Origin: Granulosicoccus sp964390335 | GTDB taxonomy: Bacteria; Pseudomonadota; Gammaproteobacteria; Granulosicoccales; Granulosicoccaceae | DNA length: 64,000 nucleotides | Direction: 5' to 3' | Assembly: GCA_964390335.1 (NCBI GenBank) | Contig: CAYMHU010000002.1 | Location: forward strand, 124,001-188,000 | Part shown: piece after piece, positions 16,950-25,584 of the stretch | Numbering within the stretch: position 1 is the stretch's first letter | Layout of the letters: the number at the start of each line of letters is the position of its first letter | Translations under genes and position numbers: made by a program | The notes under the pieces: generated by a model | What the model was told of the DNA's origin: nothing | What the model saw: the letters and a program-made list of their open reading frames with translations, nothing else | Databases searched by the model: none

Positions 16950-18035
16950 ATGCATACAATCTCAAACGCTCGATCCCGGCTCATTCATCCATTTCTATTT
17001 TTATCCGCTCTGTTGTTTACAATGCTATTTCACACCAATGTGATTGCTGACGAAACTAACAAGCAACGTGGCAATTTTGAAGGAGCTACCGATACCCTGT
17101 ACCCCGACTGGTTTAAATTGAGTTTTATGGAACTTGAAGAAGACATTGCAGAGGCGGCCGAAGAAGGCAAGCGTCTCATGCTACTTTTTCACCAAGACGG
17201 CTGCCCGTATTGCAATGCATTTGTGGAACGTAACCTTGCTCAAAAAGATATAGAACATACGCTGAAAACACAATTTGATGTCATTGAATTAAATATGTGG
17301 GGTGACCGCGAAGTAGTCAGCGTGGGCGGCGAAATTTATACAGAAAAATTATTTGCCGAAGCTTTGGGTGTGCAGTTCACACCTACAATCTTATTTTTAA
17401 CCGAACAAGGCAAATTATCGCTCAGGCTCAATGGCTATTATGACCCCGACCGATTTCGCGTAGCGCTTGAATACGTCAGCGACAAGCTAGAAGACACCAT
17501 CAGTTTTGCTGACTATGTAAGCCAGCAGAAAACCATTAGCTCTAACAAGAAACTGGTTGATAGAGCGTACTTTACCGCGCCAATTACAGAGCTCGCAAAG
17601 CGATCAAATAATGCCAACAAACCGTTGCTCCTGTTTTTTGAACAGGGTACTTGCAGTAATTGCGAAACCTTGCATAACACGATTTTATCGAAACCAGAAA
17701 GCCAGAGTTTACTTTCGCAGTTTGATATCTACCAAATTGATATGTGGGGTAATAGCCCGTTTATGACGCCGGAAGGCGAGCAAACAACGGGGCGTAAGTG
17801 GAGTAAAGATTTGGGTGTCTCGTACGCACCTACGCTCATTTTATATGCCGCTGATGGTACGGAGGTCATTCGATCAGAAGCCTATTTCAAACGCTTTCAT
17901 ACACAATCTATTCTGGACTACGTTGCCAGTGATGCATGGCGGGAACAACCAAGCTTCCAGCGCTATCTCTCGGCACGCGCCGATCATATCATTGAACAAG
18001 GCGAAAACGTGAATATATGGGACGATAATCAATAG
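16950..18035 (+). CDS. Exported tandem thioredoxin-fold protein
   Basis: 361 aa with an N-terminal signal peptide (about 1-33, hydrophobic LFLSALLFTMLFH). It has two thioredoxin-like domains. The first has CPYC at 85-88 and a cis-Pro segment FTPTILFL at about 143-150. The second has CSNC at 235-238 and YAPTLILY. Each domain also carries a matching NMWGD/DMWGN segment, so the protein looks like an internal duplication. SoxW-like periplasmic thioredoxins are the nearest recognisable group. GGAGAG lies before the ATG. It would reduce or isomerise disulfides in the periplasm; the substrate could be the nearby exported proteins or c-type cytochromes (inference). Confidence 0.75.
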   Translation: MHTISNARSRLIHPFLFLSALLFTMLFHTNVIADETNKQRGNFEGATDTLYPDWFKLSFMELEEDIAEAAEEGKRLMLLFHQDGCPYCNAFVERNLAQKDIEHTLKTQFDVIELNMWGDREVVSVGGEIYTEKLFAEALGVQFTPTILFLTEQGKLSLRLNGYYDPDRFRVALEYVSDKLEDTISFADYVSQQKTISSNKKLVDRAYFTAPITELAKRSNNANKPLLLFFEQGTCSNCETLHNTILSKPESQSLLSQFDIYQIDMWGNSPFMTPEGEQTTGRKWSKDLGVSYAPTLILYAADGTEVIRSEAYFKRFHTQSILDYVASDAWREQPSFQRYLSARADHIIEQGENVNIWDDNQ

Positions 18036-18067
18036 TCACAATAGGCGGAGGTAAGGTGTGATGCGGG

Positions 18068-18820
18068 TTAGTGAGTAAACGCATACACCACCGAATTAAT
18101 GCCTAATTTAACCGCGTAATCTGAAAAATGAGCTGGGTATTCAGGGTGGTCAGCCCACTCCCAAGCATCGCCAAGATCTGAATTCCAGATAATCAGAACC
18201 ATCAACCGGTTTTCATCATCAAATATGCCACGAACATGCGGAACCATGCCATCATTTTCGTGGGTTATACCCAACCTGTGATACTCGATTCCATTGTGTA
18301 AATTGGGTACCTGTTTAATCTCATCTATCTCGTATACAAGATTAAATATTTGGTGCGTCGCCGGAATCTCAACAATTTCTCGATCGGGGAACACCTGGTG
18401 CATCTGCTCGACAAGATTGTTCCAGGCCCAGCTACCCCAAAAATCATCGATAAATAAAAACCCTCCAGCCAGTAAATACTCGCGCAATGCGTCTACTTCT
18501 GAACCCACAAGCTGCATAGAACCGACTTCTAAGGCATAGATAAAGGGCAGATCGTGCAGCTGAGGGTCGGTTAGTTTTACCGCGTTTTCTTCAGATGATG
18601 CGTTTATCGAACTTAAACGCCCGAGTGCATGCAGAAATAGTCGATCGGCTTTAGGGTAATCAATTGACCAGCTACCACCAAACTCATCGCCGACACTAAA
18701 TTCATCACTGTACATGCCGCGAGTAAACTGAAATTCGTGTTGCATCACATCTTGTGCAGCCACAGTAACTGGGAATACTAGAAAACATAGTAAAAAGCAG
18801 TTGCAGCACTTAAGTACCAT
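18068..18820 (-). CDS. DUF4159-domain exported protein
   Basis: 250 aa with a signal peptide (about 1-22, ending VTVAAQ). The remainder fits DUF4159: ALRRLSS-like and LPFIYALEVGS, then LREYLLAGGFLFIDDFWG, where the LLAGGFLFIDD segment is the typical core of this family, which has a glutamine-amidotransferase-like fold. DUF4159 proteins often occur with MoxR ATPases and vWA proteins, and a MoxR-type gene does start at the left edge, but 18 kb away. No function is established. It lies on the same strand as, and 48 bp downstream of, the intradiol-like gene at 18869. Confidence 0.7.
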   Translation of the reverse strand: MVLKCCNCFLLCFLVFPVTVAAQDVMQHEFQFTRGMYSDEFSVGDEFGGSWSIDYPKADRLFLHALGRLSSINASSEENAVKLTDPQLHDLPFIYALEVGSMQLVGSEVDALREYLLAGGFLFIDDFWGSWAWNNLVEQMHQVFPDREIVEIPATHQIFNLVYEIDEIKQVPNLHNGIEYHRLGITHENDGMVPHVRGIFDDENRLMVLIIWNSDLGDAWEWADHPEYPAHFSDYAVKLGINSVVYAFTH

Positions 18821-18868
18821 GTGAGTGTTTTTTATGGTGCGCGGGTATCGAATCGCTTTATGTCAAAT

Positions 18869-19390
18869 TTACTTTGGTTTGAGCGTAACATCCCAGCGAC
18901 CGTACATTATTTTCTCGCCATCGGCATTGCCTTCTTCCAAAAAAATAGCATTTGGATCATCGGGGTTAGCTTTGGGGTCAGCTTTAAAATAAAACTCAGT
19001 TTCAACATACTGATAATCTGGATGGTTAATGTAAACATGCACATGACTGAGTCGATGATTGTTACCCGGGATAACCGAACCAAACTGGTATACACCCCTA
19101 CTGTTGGTTTCTAGTTCACCTTGATGATAACTTCTATCTAATCCAGCGCTATCTGCATGTCGAAATCGAATATGCACATTGGGAATAGGACTGCCATCAG
19201 GACCGGTTACCCGCCCTCTTATACGCATTCGCTGGCCGCTGTCGCCAGGAGACCAAAGCTCAAGCATTTTGGGTTTTAAATTATCATCTTTTGTTGTCGT
19301 TTGCGCTTGCACAGCAACTGAAACCGACAGAACGAAGCTAATAAATAAAAGCCCGGCTAGCTGGGTCTGCAACCATGAACACTTAGTCAT
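18869..19390 (-). CDS. Exported intradiol-dioxygenase-like protein
   Basis: 173 aa from the ATG at 19390 (AAGGTGG upstream). The N-terminus is a signal peptide ending VAVQAQ. The body matches the intradiol ring-cleavage dioxygenase beta-sandwich: RGRVTGPDGSPIPNVHIRFR, then RHADSAG, GVYQFGSVIPG, and LSHVHVYINHPDY. The two His of SHVHV and a Tyr in DRSYHQGE could be iron ligands, but it is shorter than catechol or protocatechuate dioxygenases and exported, which is unusual. It could be a non-catalytic relative. It is upstream of the DUF4159 gene, probably in one transcript, and divergent from crtD. Confidence 0.6.
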   Translation of the reverse strand: MTKCSWLQTQLAGLLFISFVLSVSVAVQAQTTTKDDNLKPKMLELWSPGDSGQRMRIRGRVTGPDGSPIPNVHIRFRHADSAGLDRSYHQGELETNSRGVYQFGSVIPGNNHRLSHVHVYINHPDYQYVETEFYFKADPKANPDDPNAIFLEEGNADGEKIMYGRWDVTLKPK

Positions 19391-19514
19391 CTCGCACCAC
19401 CTTCGTTGCAATGGAATAGTTGCAATCGACTCTATCGTGTTTAGTGTGAATTTGCAATTACGAGCTTAGTATGCTGAACATTCGCTGACAGTAAAAAAGT
19501 GCATACTAATTCGA

Positions 19515-19532
19515 GTGTTGCTTTTTCAACAC
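19515..19532. promoter_or_regulatory. Inverted repeat upstream of crtD
   Basis: GTGTTG-N6-CAACAC, 46 bp before the crtD start. The inner TGT to ACA spacing is ten bases, not the twelve of PpsR/CrtJ operators, so it may be a degenerate site or a different operator. The 188-bp region 19391-19578 also serves the divergent intradiol-like gene. Confidence 0.3.
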
Positions 19533-19578
19533 GGTTGCGTGCAAACTCTAACAAGAATCTGAACATCGATAAAAGTAC

Positions 19579-21066
19579 ATGGGTACACAAAAGAATCTCA
19601 GGGTAGTGATCGTCGGCGCGGGCATGGGCGGATTATCCGCTGCGCTTGACTTGGGTAGCCGGGGTGTTGCTGTGACGTTGCTCGAGAGTCACGATGAGGT
19701 TGGTGGCAAGATGCACCAAACCAGAATTAATGGTATCGAGATTGACAGCGGCCCGACTGTGTTTACCATGCGTCACGTTTTTGATCAGTTATTCATGCGT
19801 GCCGGGGCGCAACTTGACGAGCGTATTCAGTTAGTCAAGCTCGATGAGCTTGCACGTCATTTTTGGTGTGGCAGTGACCCACTGAGTCTGTATAGCGATG
19901 TAGACAAGACATGCAGTGCGATAGCAGATTTTTCCAATGTAAAAGAGGCGGACAAATACCGAACGTTTGCCAAAAAAAGCGAAGCCATTTTCCATGCACT
20001 GGATAAAAGTTTTATGCAGCGAGAGCGTCCTAGCGTATTGTCTCTTGGTGCAAATGTCGGTTTATCACAGCTGTTTCATATTCTGCGATCCCCACCGTTT
20101 GTCTCGTTGTGGCAATCATTGTGCTGGTCGTTTGATGACGCTCGATTGCGACAGCTTTTCGCACGATACAGTACATACTGCGGTTCGTCACCGTTTAACG
20201 CGCCGGCCACACTCATGCTCATTGCTCATGCCGAGCGCGCAGGTGTTTGGGCTATCAAAGATGGCATGCAATCCTTGGCCAATGCCCTTGCGGAACTCGT
20301 GCGGGAACAGGGTTGTGATGTTCGTTTGAACACACGGGTAGAACGTATCAATTGCGTATCAGGCTCCGTAAATGGCGTGACGCTCGCCGATGGCACGTCG
20401 ATATCGGCGGATGCTGTTATTTACAACGGAGATTTAGGCGCACTACACGAAGGTTGGCTCGGAGAATCAGTTCGACATGCAGTGCCAAAACCTGCCCCTC
20501 CATCGTTATCCGCCATTACACTAGCCTGCGTTGCACAGGTAAACAGCCCTGCACTGAGTTATCACAATGTGTTCTTTGGTTCAGATTACCGCGATGAATT
20601 TGATGCTGTGTTCAAGCATCAAACCATTACAAACGATCCTACAATTTACGTCTGTGCGCCGCACCAAACCGAAACCAAGGTTCCCGATGCATCAACACAA
20701 CAACCCTTGTTCTGTTTAATGAATGCACCGGCCACAACGTACAATGCGCAACGGACTCGGGAGCATGCGCAAACGCTTGAAAACACACTGAATCGTCATG
20801 GAATAACTATTAACGCGCAGCCAGATCATCAGGTTGTGGCATCACCTGCGAGCTTTGCGCAACGATTCCATGGCAGCAAGGGAGCTTTGTATGGCGCGCC
20901 CACGCATGGTTGGACAGGTTCGTTCACACGATCGGGTTCTACCTGTGCGATACCGAGGCTGTACCTTGCAGGTGGTGGTGTGCACCCAGGTGCCGGTGTA
21001 CCGATGGTTAGCCTATCCGGTCAATTGGCTGCCAAACGGATACTGAGTGATTTTGCGGTAATCTAA
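19579..21066 (+). CDS. crtD: 1-hydroxycarotenoid 3,4-desaturase
   Basis: 495 aa, CrtI/CrtD family. The FAD fold is VVIVGAGMGGLSAALDLGSRG, starting near residue 9, with VGGKMHQ and the C-terminal LYLAGGGVHPGAGVPMVSLS. CrtD adds the C3,4 double bond to 1-hydroxy-neurosporene or related spheroidene/spirilloxanthin intermediates at the membrane. I distinguish it from the second desaturase at 21063 because that one matches CrtI more closely. The gene ends tail-to-tail with crtI, overlapping by four bases. crtC is present at 35917; crtF and crtA are not seen here, so the end product is not fixed by this window. Confidence 0.85.
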   Translation: MGTQKNLRVVIVGAGMGGLSAALDLGSRGVAVTLLESHDEVGGKMHQTRINGIEIDSGPTVFTMRHVFDQLFMRAGAQLDERIQLVKLDELARHFWCGSDPLSLYSDVDKTCSAIADFSNVKEADKYRTFAKKSEAIFHALDKSFMQRERPSVLSLGANVGLSQLFHILRSPPFVSLWQSLCWSFDDARLRQLFARYSTYCGSSPFNAPATLMLIAHAERAGVWAIKDGMQSLANALAELVREQGCDVRLNTRVERINCVSGSVNGVTLADGTSISADAVIYNGDLGALHEGWLGESVRHAVPKPAPPSLSAITLACVAQVNSPALSYHNVFFGSDYRDEFDAVFKHQTITNDPTIYVCAPHQTETKVPDASTQQPLFCLMNAPATTYNAQRTREHAQTLENTLNRHGITINAQPDHQVVASPASFAQRFHGSKGALYGAPTHGWTGSFTRSGSTCAIPRLYLAGGGVHPGAGVPMVSLSGQLAAKRILSDFAVI

Positions 21067-22568
21067 ACAGAGGCAAAGCTTGCTGGATCCGGCACTACTT
21101 CATCAAGTACTTTTGCAGAAGAAACAACACCGGGAATACCCGCCCCTGGGTGTGTGCCGGCGCCAACCAAATACAAATTGTCTATGTCTTCGCTGCGATT
21201 GTGCGGTCGAAACCAACCGGTCTGAAGTAGTGTGGGTTGCAAACTAAAAGCCGCTCCGTTTACGCTATTTAATCGATCTTGAAAATCCAGCGGTGTCAGC
21301 ATTCTTGTGCTCACGACATGCTCTGCTAAATCGGGTAAAACAGTATCGGATAAATGCTGCTCTATCACCTGACGATACTCTTCAGCTTTTGTACGCCAAT
21401 CAATTCCCGATTCAAGATGCGGGACAGGTGATAAAACGTAAAAACCATCACAGCCGGGTGGCGCAAGCGACGGGTCGGTGTGTGTCGGGCGATGTAAATA
21501 CAGACTAAAATCATCCGCCAGAATTTTGGTGTTAAAAATATCTTGCAATAATCCACGATAGCGAGGACCGAGCATAATCAGATGGTGGGGTACGTCGGGG
21601 TACTGTTTGTCAGTGCCAAAGTACCAGACAAACAAACTCATTGAGTACTTCGCGCGTGCAAGCTTTTTGTCGGTCCATCGCTTACGGTACTGTGCTGGCA
21701 CCAACTGCCGGTAAGTCTGTGCTGAATCTGCGTTGGAAATAACAACATCAGCATAGATAACTTCACCGCTCTCAAGCTGGACGCCATTAGCGCGTTGATT
21801 TTCTACCAGAATAGATTGCACCGGTGTGTTATAACGAATGGTACTGCCCTGTCCTTCGATTAACGACACAATGCCTTCGACGATTCGCCCCGTACCACCC
21901 ATCGCAAAGTGCACGCCATGGCTTCGCTCAAGGTGTGCGATCAAGGTGTAAACGCCTGTCGTGCTGAAAGGATTGCCACCAATAAGCAATGGGTGAAAGC
22001 TAAATACCTGTCGCAACTTCGGATCCGTGATACAGCGCGACACCAGACCATACACCGAGCGATAGAACTGCACGAATGCAAGCTTCGGTAATACCCGAAC
22101 CATTTTCCATAAAGAGTCAAATGAAACCGATAACAGTTGATCAAAACCTACACCATACACACGCTGACTGATGCGCAAAAACTTTTCGTAACCAGCGATA
22201 TCCTGTTTATTGAATCGCGCGATCTCTGCGTGCATGTGCGCTGTGTCGCCGTTGTAGTCAAAGTGAGAACCATCATGAAAGCGTATGCGGTAATAAGGAT
22301 CTATGGCTCGAAGATCTATATCATCAGACATTTTCCTGCCACACAATGTCCACAGTTCTTCTAGTAAAAAAGGGGCTGTAATGATGGTTGGTCCAGCATC
22401 AAACGTGAAGCCATCTTGACGATACACATAGCCTCGACCTCCGGGAGCATCCAGCTTTTCAACAACGGTTACCCGATACCCACGAGCGCCCAGGCGTACT
22501 GCGGCGGCGAGGCCACCAAATCCGCTGCCTATGACAATTGCATGGGGTGTATTAACTTGACTCAACAC
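21063..22568 (-). CDS. crtI: Phytoene desaturase
   Basis: 501 aa. The FAD fold is VIGSGFGGLAAAVRLGARG near residue 12, with VVEKLDAPGGRGYV. DAGPTIITAPFLLEELW is the typical CrtI follow-up, and LYLVGAGTHPGAGIPGV closes the FAD domain. It introduces three or four desaturations into phytoene, giving neurosporene or lycopene. The start is a GTG at 22568. It is the last gene of the bchC-crtI run and lies 30 bp from orf91. It overlaps the stop of the convergent crtD, leaving no room for a terminator. Confidence 0.9.
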   Translation of the reverse strand: MLSQVNTPHAIVIGSGFGGLAAAVRLGARGYRVTVVEKLDAPGGRGYVYRQDGFTFDAGPTIITAPFLLEELWTLCGRKMSDDIDLRAIDPYYRIRFHDGSHFDYNGDTAHMHAEIARFNKQDIAGYEKFLRISQRVYGVGFDQLLSVSFDSLWKMVRVLPKLAFVQFYRSVYGLVSRCITDPKLRQVFSFHPLLIGGNPFSTTGVYTLIAHLERSHGVHFAMGGTGRIVEGIVSLIEGQGSTIRYNTPVQSILVENQRANGVQLESGEVIYADVVISNADSAQTYRQLVPAQYRKRWTDKKLARAKYSMSLFVWYFGTDKQYPDVPHHLIMLGPRYRGLLQDIFNTKILADDFSLYLHRPTHTDPSLAPPGCDGFYVLSPVPHLESGIDWRTKAEEYRQVIEQHLSDTVLPDLAEHVVSTRMLTPLDFQDRLNSVNGAAFSLQPTLLQTGWFRPHNRSEDIDNLYLVGAGTHPGAGIPGVVSSAKVLDEVVPDPASFASV

Positions 22569-22598
22569 AGTTTCCGCAAAGCGAACCCAAAGCGTAAA

Positions 22599-22874
22599 TT
22601 AGCGTAGGGACCTTGATTGCCATCGAGATAACAGATCGAATACATGAAACAGCAATGACAGTAACAGAAGGCACAATACTATTGGCTTTGAATCAGGGGA
22701 TTGAGAAACCCATAGCGCAGCAATTAAACAGCCACCAGATGCTACGTTGCCAAGTAGATGCACCGGCGCTATACCACGCTTGAATATAAACCAGTACACA
22801 AGCAATACCAACACTTCCACAACGATCAATATGCCAATAATGCCAAACAAAATATTGTCAGACAGCATACTCAT
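22599..22874 (-). CDS. Small integral membrane protein (orf91)
   Basis: 91 aa with three predicted membrane segments: about 8-31, 38-57 and 63-82, followed by a basic tail (SRWQSRSLR). No family is recognised. It lies between idi and crtI in the same direction, 48 bp from idi and 30 bp from crtI, so it belongs to the photosynthesis transcript. The strong hydrophobic pattern supports a real gene. A role in carotenoid or complex assembly is possible by position only. Confidence 0.65.
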   Translation of the reverse strand: MSMLSDNILFGIIGILIVVEVLVLLVYWFIFKRGIAPVHLLGNVASGGCLIAALWVSQSPDSKPIVLCLLLLSLLFHVFDLLSRWQSRSLR

Positions 22875-22922
22875 ACACGGTTGACCGGTAGCAGACCTGT
22901 ATCGATAGACTTCACGGATAGG

Positions 22923-23510
22923 TTATTGCAGGGCAGCATCGTTAATAAGTTCACGGTGGCTGTGCATGTAAATTTTAAACCATTCTGTAAAGCGATCAGG
23001 CGTTGACGACACCATTTCATCGATAGTTGACAACCTAGACCATTCAACGCCATCTACCTCCTGCGGGTTGGGCACCACTAACTCAGGATTGTCGATAAAA
23101 CCAACAAAACAATGGACCCGCTCACGCTCGTACAGCTCCCCCACCTGCGCTTGATACGATATGGTAGCGAATTGAGTCAAGTTGCACTGTAAGCCAATTT
23201 CTTCACGCAACCGTCTATCGGCACAGGCGTGAATGTCTTCTTGCCAACGCGGATGCGAACAAACTGAGTTGGTCCATAGCCCGCCGGAATGGTATTTAGA
23301 TTCTGCCCTGCGTTGCAATAGTAATTTGTTTTCGTGGAATATAAATATGGACACCGCTAAATGCGGTATATCCATCACATGCGCATCCAGCTTGTCGATA
23401 GGGTAATACTGATCATCTGAGGATGCGATGGCAGTAATGGTGTCGTGTAACCCAACATCTACCGCAGAGAGTGATTCACTCGATTGCATACTGGTGTCTT
23501 GTATTGCCAT
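22923..23510 (-). CDS. idi: Isopentenyl-diphosphate delta-isomerase, type I
   Basis: 195 aa from the ATG at 23510; a TTG at 23528 is the alternative. It interconverts IPP and DMAPP for carotenoid and phytol chains. The NUDIX-fold enzyme shows the catalytic Cys in NSVCSHP, the helix ADRRLREEIGL with the metal-binding Glu residues, and HCFVGF. It follows pufC by 27 bp on the same strand. With dxs and crtE in the cluster it points to dedicated precursor supply for pigments. Confidence 0.9.
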   Translation of the reverse strand: MAIQDTSMQSSESLSAVDVGLHDTITAIASSDDQYYPIDKLDAHVMDIPHLAVSIFIFHENKLLLQRRAESKYHSGGLWTNSVCSHPRWQEDIHACADRRLREEIGLQCNLTQFATISYQAQVGELYERERVHCFVGFIDNPELVVPNPQEVDGVEWSRLSTIDEMVSSTPDRFTEWFKIYMHSHRELINDAALQ

Positions 23511-23537
23511 GGTTTTGTTACAACTCAAAAATAAAAA

Positions 23538-24623
23538 CTAGTTACCTTGCAAAGCTGGGTACTCGGTTACCGTACTCTGACCATACAATGGTTTGGCAAC
23601 ACCTTGGTGACACGTTGAGCAATTAGCCTTCGGTGCATCACCTGAGTGACCCAAGCGCTCTATCGGGTATTCATTTTGTAGCGGCGACAGGTAATCCTGA
23701 TTCAGTTCACGCACCATTCGAATGCCATGCCATGCAGTAACACGTGCCGATGTACTCTCATCCCACTCTCCAAACGCGCGCGAATTATGACAGTACGTGC
23801 AGTTCACCCCAAGTGATTCTGACATGTGCATCATTAACGCGTACGTTTTTTCAGTATCGGCCATGGAAGCGATTGGCCCAGCAGGAAGCGCGGTCCTGGA
23901 TGAAACTTTCACATTATTAACGTCAGCCTCAGCCTTGCTAATCAAGGCGGTGAACGGGTCGTATGGCAGCGATGCCGAGCCGACAGACGCAGACGCCAGG
24001 TTCTGGCCCATGCGACTGGCCGCCATGCCTTTGGTTTCTGGCATATCGGTGCCTTGAAACCAAATATACTGAGGTACCGGCTTACCACGATGACACGTAT
24101 AACAAGTTGCGCCGGTGTCACCCACATGATCAGTCCAATCAGCGTTTATGTCACGCGTCATTTGGATCATGCGTCGCGCCACGCGTTTGGTGTACAGGTC
24201 ATCGGATGCGAGGTTGCCAGCTGAATGACAATAGGTGCACCCCTGTTCAGGTGCCACCCATTGCGTTATAGCTGACATCACACCGACAAATTCGGTTAAC
24301 GACAGATCGCCAAGCACTTGTACATTTTCATACACATCACCGGCCACAGGACCAGGCGATGGCGGTGTTACAGGCAATTGTTCAGGTGCTAGATTTTTAG
24401 CTGCCAGGACCGCGATATCTTCTGGATTATCGATTTCAGCCATACCCGTGCCACGAAACCCGCGTTGCTCTGAGTCCATTGGCGGAAAATCACATCCAAC
24501 CAAACACAGAACGCCCAACAATAACACCGACAACGACTTAAACACTCCTAGCCGCTGATGCTGGTTACAGCTGCTTTGCTTGCTATTTGTTAGCTTACTA
24601 TTTATTAAATGCCACATGATCAT
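23538..24623 (-). CDS. pufC: Reaction-centre tetrahaem cytochrome c subunit
   Basis: 361 aa lipoprotein: a hydrophobic N-terminus and a lipobox ending at Cys44 (LVGC). Four haem motifs are present: CTYCH at 129-133, CYTCH at 174-178, CTYCH at 275-279 and CSTCH at 335-339. Met residues following each helix supply the sixth ligands in the family. It docks on the periplasmic side of PufL/PufM and reduces the photo-oxidised special pair. The ATG overlaps the pufM stop by four bases. Confidence 0.93.
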   Translation of the reverse strand: MIMWHLINSKLTNSKQSSCNQHQRLGVFKSLSVLLLGVLCLVGCDFPPMDSEQRGFRGTGMAEIDNPEDIAVLAAKNLAPEQLPVTPPSPGPVAGDVYENVQVLGDLSLTEFVGVMSAITQWVAPEQGCTYCHSAGNLASDDLYTKRVARRMIQMTRDINADWTDHVGDTGATCYTCHRGKPVPQYIWFQGTDMPETKGMAASRMGQNLASASVGSASLPYDPFTALISKAEADVNNVKVSSRTALPAGPIASMADTEKTYALMMHMSESLGVNCTYCHNSRAFGEWDESTSARVTAWHGIRMVRELNQDYLSPLQNEYPIERLGHSGDAPKANCSTCHQGVAKPLYGQSTVTEYPALQGN

Positions 24624-25576
24624 TGACCCGGATCCACGACACCTGTGGATGGATATTCCGGCGCCACGCCGTGTTTAATCGCCCACAGATACCAATTGTC
24701 GACTACGGTGCCACTCAATAAAATTCCGATGCCACCCGTTAGCGGACACAGCACCGCAAACCACCATGCCCAACGATGCACCGACTCCATGGTCGCGTTA
24801 AATCCCATTGTCCACCGCCAGAACAGAGCAGCACGTTCAGATGCTGTTCCCCGATCGACAATTTGTTCAATTTCACGCTCACCACCGTAGCGACTGACGG
24901 CCAGAATGGTTGCCCCGTGCATCCCGAACAACAGTACCGACCCATACAAAAACGCAATCGATAACATATGAAAGGGGTTGTAAAACAAGTTGCCATACCG
25001 GATGGAGAATGCAGCAGTCCAATCAAGATGAGGAAAAACACCAAATGGTACTGCCTCACTCCAACTGCCCATTAACACAGGCCTGATAAACCCCAATACC
25101 AGATACAACCAAATAGCCGCCGCAAACGCCCAAGCGACATGTGGGCCCATTTTGAGAGCGCGAGCCCGCCGGTAAATACGAACCCACCATAACAGTATTG
25201 ATGTAGTCAGGAAGAACCCTGCCATCAACCACCAACCACCTTCTTGCAGCGGCGGCATACTGAGACCGTATTTAGCCGGTGGCGGTTCCAGTCCGAGCCA
25301 AAAAAACTGGCGGACAAACTCAATCGGATTCCAGTTCACCGACGCGAGCATGTTGAGCCCGATAATCTCTATCGCAATAAAACCACACGCAAACGACCAA
25401 AAGCCAATCGTGCCGAGATAAAACGGACCCAACTGCGCATTTCCGATTTTACCAATCAGGTAACTGAATCGAGGAACTCTGAATTTGCGCTGTGAATCTG
25501 CCGGTGGCAGTGCCACGCCCGCTTCTCCGGGCCCCTCGAGCTGTACTTGTGTAAACAGATTTTGATATTCAGCCAC
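24620..25576 (-). CDS. pufM: Photosynthetic reaction centre M subunit
   Basis: 318 aa with five membrane helices. It holds half of the special pair, QA and the non-haem iron. The HGATILAVSRYGGEREIEQI segment carries iron-ligand and QA-side residues, and MESVHRWAWWFAVLCPLTGGIGILLSG is typical of the M chain. It sits between pufL (8 bp upstream) and pufC. The longer C-terminus (PEYPSTGVVDPGQ) is as in reaction centres with a bound PufC. Confidence 0.95.
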   Translation of the reverse strand: MAEYQNLFTQVQLEGPGEAGVALPPADSQRKFRVPRFSYLIGKIGNAQLGPFYLGTIGFWSFACGFIAIEIIGLNMLASVNWNPIEFVRQFFWLGLEPPPAKYGLSMPPLQEGGWWLMAGFFLTTSILLWWVRIYRRARALKMGPHVAWAFAAAIWLYLVLGFIRPVLMGSWSEAVPFGVFPHLDWTAAFSIRYGNLFYNPFHMLSIAFLYGSVLLFGMHGATILAVSRYGGEREIEQIVDRGTASERAALFWRWTMGFNATMESVHRWAWWFAVLCPLTGGIGILLSGTVVDNWYLWAIKHGVAPEYPSTGVVDPGQ

Positions 25577-25584
25577 GGCTTACA

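Noticed and set aside
16634..16984. 116-aa frame on the minus strand between the oxidase and the thioredoxin gene
   Set aside because: It has a glycine-rich hydrophobic stretch, but overlaps the conserved end of the oxidase and the start of the thioredoxin gene, without a Shine-Dalgarno.
19515..19532. PpsR/CrtJ operator upstream of crtD
   Set aside because: The TGT-ACA spacing is 10, not 12, so I do not count it with the PpsR sites; kept only as an unassigned inverted repeat.
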